Shown here: positions 11,985 to 15,447 of the stretch, piece after piece | Layout: each line of letters starts with the position of its first letter | Position numbering within the stretch: the first letter of the stretch is position 1 | From: Actinomycetota bacterium | GTDB taxonomy: Bacteria; Actinomycetota; Actinomycetes; Acidothermales; Acidothermaceae | DNA: 15,447 bases | Direction of reading: 5' to 3' | Assembly: GCA_003134755.1 (NCBI GenBank) | Contig: PLCK01000293.1 | Location: 13,159-28,605, forward strand | Made by a program: the position numbers and the translations under genes | Notes under the pieces: model-generated | What the model was told of the DNA's origin: nothing | Databases searched by the model: none | The model's input: the letters and a program-made list of their open reading frames with translations, nothing else

Positions 11985-12030
11985 GCTCATAACCCAGAGG
12001 TCGCAGGTTCAAATCCTGCCCCCGCTACCA
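11985..12030 (+). tRNA. 3' fragment of tRNA-Met(CAT): attachment site, not an intact tRNA
   Basis: From CTCATAA (anticodon CAT at 11988-11990) through GAGGTC, the T arm GCAGG/CCTGC enclosing TTCAAAT, to the acceptor end CCCCGCT and encoded ACCA (12027-12030), this is a standard tRNA 3' half. The upstream bases give no matching acceptor, D arm or 5' anticodon strand: GGGCG cannot pair with CCCAG. The break therefore falls in or near the anticodon loop, a usual crossover point for tyrosine integrases. The direct repeat is expected at the far left end of the island, outside the window, with the intact tRNA-Met. Confidence 0.85.
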
Positions 12031-12043
12031 AAGAACCGCAGGT

Positions 12044-12072
12044 CAGGGCCGTGATCAACGATCACGGCCCTG
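12044..12072 (+). terminator. Strong intrinsic terminator of the original tRNA gene
   Basis: A perfect 13-bp stem runs from CAGGGCCGTGATC (12044-12056) to its complement (12060-12072) with the loop AAC, followed by TTCT. It lies 14 bp after the ACCA end, as expected for the host tRNA-Met gene. Confidence 0.85.
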
Positions 12073-12086
12073 TTCTGTGCCGGCAA

Positions 12087-12110
12087 GATGTCGGCAACCG
12101 TGCCGACATC
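12087..12110. promoter_or_regulatory. Perfect 10-bp inverted repeat
   Basis: GATGTCGGCA (12087-12096) and TGCCGACATC (12101-12110) are perfectly complementary around ACCG. There is no T tract. It could be an operator between the tRNA terminator and the MFS gene, or a second terminator. Confidence 0.45.
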
Positions 12111-12177
12111 GACGCCTTCCGGGATGGCCGGAAGTGGTCGCGATGACCCGAAGTCGGTAGCGCCTGCACGACTCAAC

Positions 12178-12248
12178 CCGGTGGTTTCACCGGCGCGACC
12201 TCGCGGTCACCGGCTCGAGAGTGATGGACATCCGCACCGTTCACTCTC
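12178..12248. promoter_or_regulatory. Two inverted repeats in the leader of the MFS gene
   Basis: CCGGTG (12178-12183) pairs with CACCGG (12188-12193), and GAGAGTGA (12217-12224) pairs perfectly with TCACTCTC (12241-12248) around 16 nt. The second ends about 12 nt before the start codon and touches the ribosome site, so it could be an operator or an mRNA hairpin controlling the exporter. No -10 or -35 is clear. Confidence 0.45.
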
Positions 12249-12259
12249 CGGGAGCACCC

Positions 12260-13735
12260 ATGAGCGTCGTCGAGTCCCCTACAGCGCCGAGCCACCCATC
12301 AGCGGCCGGCTCCCCAGAACACGATGAGGGCACGAGCCGCCGCCCCTGGTCGGTTCTCGCAATCGCCCTGATCGCACAGGTCTTGGTCGTCCTGGACATC
12401 TCGGTCGTCAACACGGCGCTGCCTACGATCGGCCGCAGCCTTCAGCTGCCCGGCAACGACCTGCAGTGGCTGGTCACCGCGTACTTGCTGATGTCCGGCG
12501 GCGGGCTGCTCCTCGGAGGACGCGTCGCTGACCTGCTACCCCGTCGCCGCGTGTTTCTGACCGGGCTAGCCCTCTTCACGTTCGCGTCCCTGCTGGCGGG
12601 ATTCGCCGGAAGCCTCGGGGTCCTGATCGCCTCCCGTGCCACCCAGGGTCTGGGCGCCGCCCTGATGACGCCCGCGGCCTTGTCCCTGATCATGACCACG
12701 TATGCCGGCGCGCAGCGGGCTCGGGGCTTGGCCCTGTGGGCCGCAGTCGGCAGCATGGGCGTTGCCGCGGGAGTGCTCTTCGGCGGAGCTCTCACTACGT
12801 GGGCGGGCTGGCAGACGATCTTCTGGATCAACGTCCCCGTTGGTGCAGCCGCTTTTGTAGCCGCGATCGTCGTGCTGCCCAAGGACAGGTCGGAGCACGC
12901 GGGCCTTCGCCGCATGGATCTTCCAGGGGGTATCACGGTCGTGGCTGGTCTCGGCGCGCTCCTGCTCGGCATCCAGGGTGCCAGCCAGCATGGCTGGACT
13001 TCCGCCCGCACGCTCGCGCTCTTCGTCGCAGGTGCTGCGCTTCTGGCGGTGTTCGGCGCCATCGAGAGGCGCGTCTCCTCGCCCCTGGTCCCACCGCACA
13101 CCTGGAAGGTCAAGACCCTGGTGTCCGGGACTGCCGTGATGCTCGGTGCGACCGGCATCCTGGTCGGCGTCATCTTCCTCACCTCAGTCTTCGTCCAGAC
13201 TGTGCTTGGCTACACCGCCCTGCAGACCGGCCTTGCGTTCCTGCCACTCGCGCTGGCCATGGCTGCGGCGGTCCACCTCGCCAGCCACCTGGCGAGCAAG
13301 GTCTCGGCACGCACCCTCGCCGTTACCGGTCTGACTCTGACAGTCGCCGGAGCCCTGCTGCTGTCCCGTGCTCCGGTCGGCGGCCACTACGTCACCGACC
13401 TGCTGCCCGCCCTGCTGGTCCTTGGCTTTGGTATCGGGCTGGTATTCGTCTCGGCGTCGATGACCGCGATGACGGGCATCCCACCGCAGCACGCAGGTAT
13501 GGCCTCGGGGTTCCTCATGACCGGCCATGAGGTCGGCGCGGCACTAGGAGTGGCCGTGGTTTCCGCGGTCGCTGCCACGGCCGGCACCCTGACCAGTGCC
13601 GCCGGAGCCACCGACGCCTTCGGCCGGGGAATGCTCGCTACGGCCGTCCTAGGCGCGGTCGTCGCGGTGGTCGCATTCGCAACGATGCCGGCGACCCGGC
13701 AGGCGCCTGGAACTGCGATGAGCATGCACCACTGA
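12260..13735 (+). CDS. MFS drug exporter, DHA2 (EmrB/QacA) family
   Basis: The protein has 491 residues from the ATG at 12260, with GGGAG about 6 nt upstream, giving a hydrophilic N-terminal tail of about 30 residues. It is the length of a 14-helix DHA2 antiporter. Diagnostic motifs are LDISVVNTALPTIGRSL in helix 1 (motif D1), GGRVADLLPRRRVF in the first cytoplasmic loop (motif A), and GWQTIFWINVPVGAAAF before helix 6. The C-terminal half has the remaining helices, ending with ATMPATRQAPG. It would export hydrophobic drugs or toxic metabolites by proton antiport at the inner membrane. It is convergent with a LuxR/LAL regulator, with a shared terminator between them. The gene is outside the island (right of the att site). 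Confidence 0.93.
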   Translation: MSVVESPTAPSHPSAAGSPEHDEGTSRRPWSVLAIALIAQVLVVLDISVVNTALPTIGRSLQLPGNDLQWLVTAYLLMSGGGLLLGGRVADLLPRRRVFLTGLALFTFASLLAGFAGSLGVLIASRATQGLGAALMTPAALSLIMTTYAGAQRARGLALWAAVGSMGVAAGVLFGGALTTWAGWQTIFWINVPVGAAAFVAAIVVLPKDRSEHAGLRRMDLPGGITVVAGLGALLLGIQGASQHGWTSARTLALFVAGAALLAVFGAIERRVSSPLVPPHTWKVKTLVSGTAVMLGATGILVGVIFLTSVFVQTVLGYTALQTGLAFLPLALAMAAAVHLASHLASKVSARTLAVTGLTLTVAGALLLSRAPVGGHYVTDLLPALLVLGFGIGLVFVSASMTAMTGIPPQHAGMASGFLMTGHEVGAALGVAVVSAVAATAGTLTSAAGATDAFGRGMLATAVLGAVVAVVAFATMPATRQAPGTAMSMHH

Positions 13736-13750
13736 GTACCGATCGAGTTC

Positions 13751-13780
13751 GGGCCGCCAGCATGTCCTTGCTGGCGGCCC
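13751..13780. terminator. Bidirectional terminator between MFS and LuxR genes
   Basis: GGGCCGCCAGCA (13751-13762) and its perfect complement (13769-13780) form a 12-bp stem with the loop TGTCCT in the 49-bp gap between convergent stop codons. The GC-rich stem lacks a T run but the position is right for both genes. Confidence 0.75.
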
Positions 13781-13784
13781 TGTG

Positions 13785-15447
13785 TCATCCGAGGTCGAGG
13801 CGGGCGAGCTCGCCCCGCGAGCTCACACCGGCCTTGGCGAACACGTTGCGCAGGTGGAAGTCGATGGTGCGAGGACTCAAGAACAGCTGAGCCGCGACGT
13901 CGCGATTCGACAATCCCCGGCTCACGAAGCGGGCCACTTGGAGCTCTTGCGGAGTGAGGTCCGTTGCGGTGGCGGGATCACGTTTGCGGGCCGTCTCGCC
14001 AGATGCCCGAAGCTCCTGGACGGCGCGTTCCGCCCATAGTTTGGCGCCGAGGTCCTCGAAGCCGCGTAGTGCGGCGCGCACGTGCTCGCGTGCGTCGACG
14101 CGGCGGCGGACGCGTCGAAGATGCTCGCCGTACGCCAGTTCGCAGCGGGCTCGTTCGAACGGTCGGTGGATCGTCGAGTGGATCTCGAGCGCTTCCTGGA
14201 AGAGGGCGTCCGTCTCGTCGGCACCTCCGAGGAGGGCGCGCGCATGAGACACGACGGCGGACGCCCAGCCGGCTCCGGTGGCGCGTGCGAAGTCCTCGAG
14301 GTCATCGGCCCAGCGCTTCGCGAGGTCTTCGCGCCCGACCCGGGTCGCCGCTTCGATGCGGTCCAGCGCCGCTAGTCGCGCCAAGGACTGGTGCGACATC
14401 TGCTCGAGATGGTGCAGGGCTGAGCCGTGCTGTCCCGCCGACGCTTCGCGAAGGCCGGTGGCCCACAAGAGCACGTCTCGGGTGAGACCGCCGAGGACGC
14501 CGACTGGCTCGCCAACTGTGACGAGCCGGGCTTCTGCGAGGAGGGAGTCGTAGGCATCGTCGCCTCGAAGGGCTGCGATCATCGTCAGCTCGGCCATCGG
14601 CATCGGGGTCAGACCGGGCTGGCCGGTGCTACGGGCCAGCTGCAGCGCGTCGGTGGCGTGGGCGGCGCACAAGGACCAGTCGCCGGAAACTAGGTCTGCC
14701 AACGCCAGTCGCGGTAGGGCGAAGAGCACCAGCCCGACGGCGCCGGCCTCTCTGTACTGGGACAGCAGGCGGGTGAAGCAGCGCTGAAAGGCTTCATCGT
14801 GCCCCAGGTAGAAGGCCGCGATGCCCATGTTCGTCAGTAGATCGGTCTCGGTCAGGTCCGCACCCAGCTGCAGGGCCTCGTGCAGGCGCGGGGCCGCGGC
14901 CGACATATCGTTCCTGGCGACGTGCGTGAATCCCGCGAGCAGGTCGGCGTAGAGCCGCGTGCGCGGCGGGTCCGTGTCAGCACCTGCAGTCAGCTCGGCG
15001 AGGTCGAGCTGAGTGTCGGGGCCGGTGACGAACGTGGCGAGGGCGCTCGCGATCATGAACATCTCGAGGCTGCGCTGCTGGTCATGGCCGGCGACCTCGC
15101 GTGCCGCGCGGGTCAGGATGCGAATGCCCACTGTCAATGACCCGTCGTTGAACTCGATGCGGCCGCGTAGTCGATCTATGTCGGACCTCAGACGTGGGTC
15201 GTCGGCGATGAGCCTCGCTTCGGTGGTCAGGTGTCGCGCCCTCGAACTCTGACCCGCGAGCCAGGCGTTGGTCGCGGCGGCCGCTAGCCGCTGAGCACGT
15301 GCTCCGCTGGCAGAGGTGAAGTCCGCCGCTCGTTGCAGTGCCGCCGACGCGGCCTCGTACCCGCCGCGGTCCAACGAGTGAGCCCCGGCTGCCTCCAGCG
15401 CGTTGGCGAGGTCGTCGTCCGGCGGTTCGCTGGCAGCGGCCAGGTGC
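13785..15447 (-). CDS. LuxR-family (LAL-type) transcriptional regulator, partial
   Basis: The frame is open from 13785 to the window end; at least 550 residues are seen and the N-terminus is missing. A TTG at 15374 is not a real start, because the upstream codons (HLAAASEPPDDDLANALEAA then GAHS) continue the same protein. The C-terminal 65 residues are a LuxR/GerE HTH: LTPQELQVARFVSRGLSNRD, then VAAQLFLSPRTIDFHLRNVF, then AKAGVSSRGELARL. The long middle part is built of TPR-like helical repeats rich in Ala, Arg and Leu (for example GGYEAASAALQRAADFTSAS). This is the layout of LAL regulators, in which an N-terminal AAA ATPase, expected beyond the window, precedes the repeats. It may control the adjacent exporter. 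Confidence 0.9.
   Translation of the reverse strand, partial: HLAAASEPPDDDLANALEAAGAHSLDRGGYEAASAALQRAADFTSASGARAQRLAAAATNAWLAGQSSRARHLTTEARLIADDPRLRSDIDRLRGRIEFNDGSLTVGIRILTRAAREVAGHDQQRSLEMFMIASALATFVTGPDTQLDLAELTAGADTDPPRTRLYADLLAGFTHVARNDMSAAAPRLHEALQLGADLTETDLLTNMGIAAFYLGHDEAFQRCFTRLLSQYREAGAVGLVLFALPRLALADLVSGDWSLCAAHATDALQLARSTGQPGLTPMPMAELTMIAALRGDDAYDSLLAEARLVTVGEPVGVLGGLTRDVLLWATGLREASAGQHGSALHHLEQMSHQSLARLAALDRIEAATRVGREDLAKRWADDLEDFARATGAGWASAVVSHARALLGGADETDALFQEALEIHSTIHRPFERARCELAYGEHLRRVRRRVDAREHVRAALRGFEDLGAKLWAERAVQELRASGETARKRDPATATDLTPQELQVARFVSRGLSNRDVAAQLFLSPRTIDFHLRNVFAKAGVSSRGELARLDLG

Noticed and set aside
11940..12030. Complete tRNA-Met gene
   Set aside because: The 3' half is perfect, but no acceptor 5' strand, D arm or 5' anticodon strand precedes it, so it is an att fragment.

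Overview
The window reads as a high-GC actinobacterial genome. GC-rich third codon positions, many GTG starts, -10 boxes lying 6-7 nt before start codons (leaderless pattern), a BchM-like small methyltransferase of a common actinobacterial type, and a LAL-type LuxR regulator all point that way. A soil actinobacterium (possibly class Thermoleophilia) is a guess only.

Layout. (1) 1-9290 is a string of about 15 small, mostly unrelated genes on both strands: a PEGA-like beta-sandwich protein, a DUF1801 protein, two ABM-fold proteins, a lipoprotein, small membrane proteins, an Imm26-like protein, two SAM methyltransferases and several proteins I do not recognise. Between them lies a short repeat, always in the same (+) orientation whatever the strand of the neighbouring genes. 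Its core is TGCCGC, preceded 12 nt upstream by an AAC-like box and, in the best copies, followed by a GTT box that starts 11 nt after the final C. I count about 11 copies plus a few degenerate ones. (2) 9402-10498 is a two-gene toxin-antitoxin-like module, an HTH protein followed by a DUF6036-type nucleotidyltransferase. (3) 10505-11839 is a phage/ICE-type tyrosine integrase on the minus strand, with TGTCACC repeats upstream. (4) 11985-12030 is the 3' part of a tRNA-Met(CAT) gene without its 5' half, followed by a terminator. This is best read as the right attachment site of an island that extends left out of the window. (5) 12260-15447 looks like host chromosome: a DHA2-type MFS exporter convergent with a LuxR/LAL regulator that runs off the window end.

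Main interpretation (inference). The repeats, their fixed orientation, their internal dyad symmetry and the one-or-two-gene modules between them resemble an integron gene-cassette array. The sites are shorter (31 nt from AAC to GTT) than textbook attC sites, and no IntI-type integrase is visible. The array would be carried inside a tRNA-integrated island and followed by an addiction module. This is the candidate for an undescribed system. The competing explanation is an ordinary dispersed intergenic hairpin repeat.
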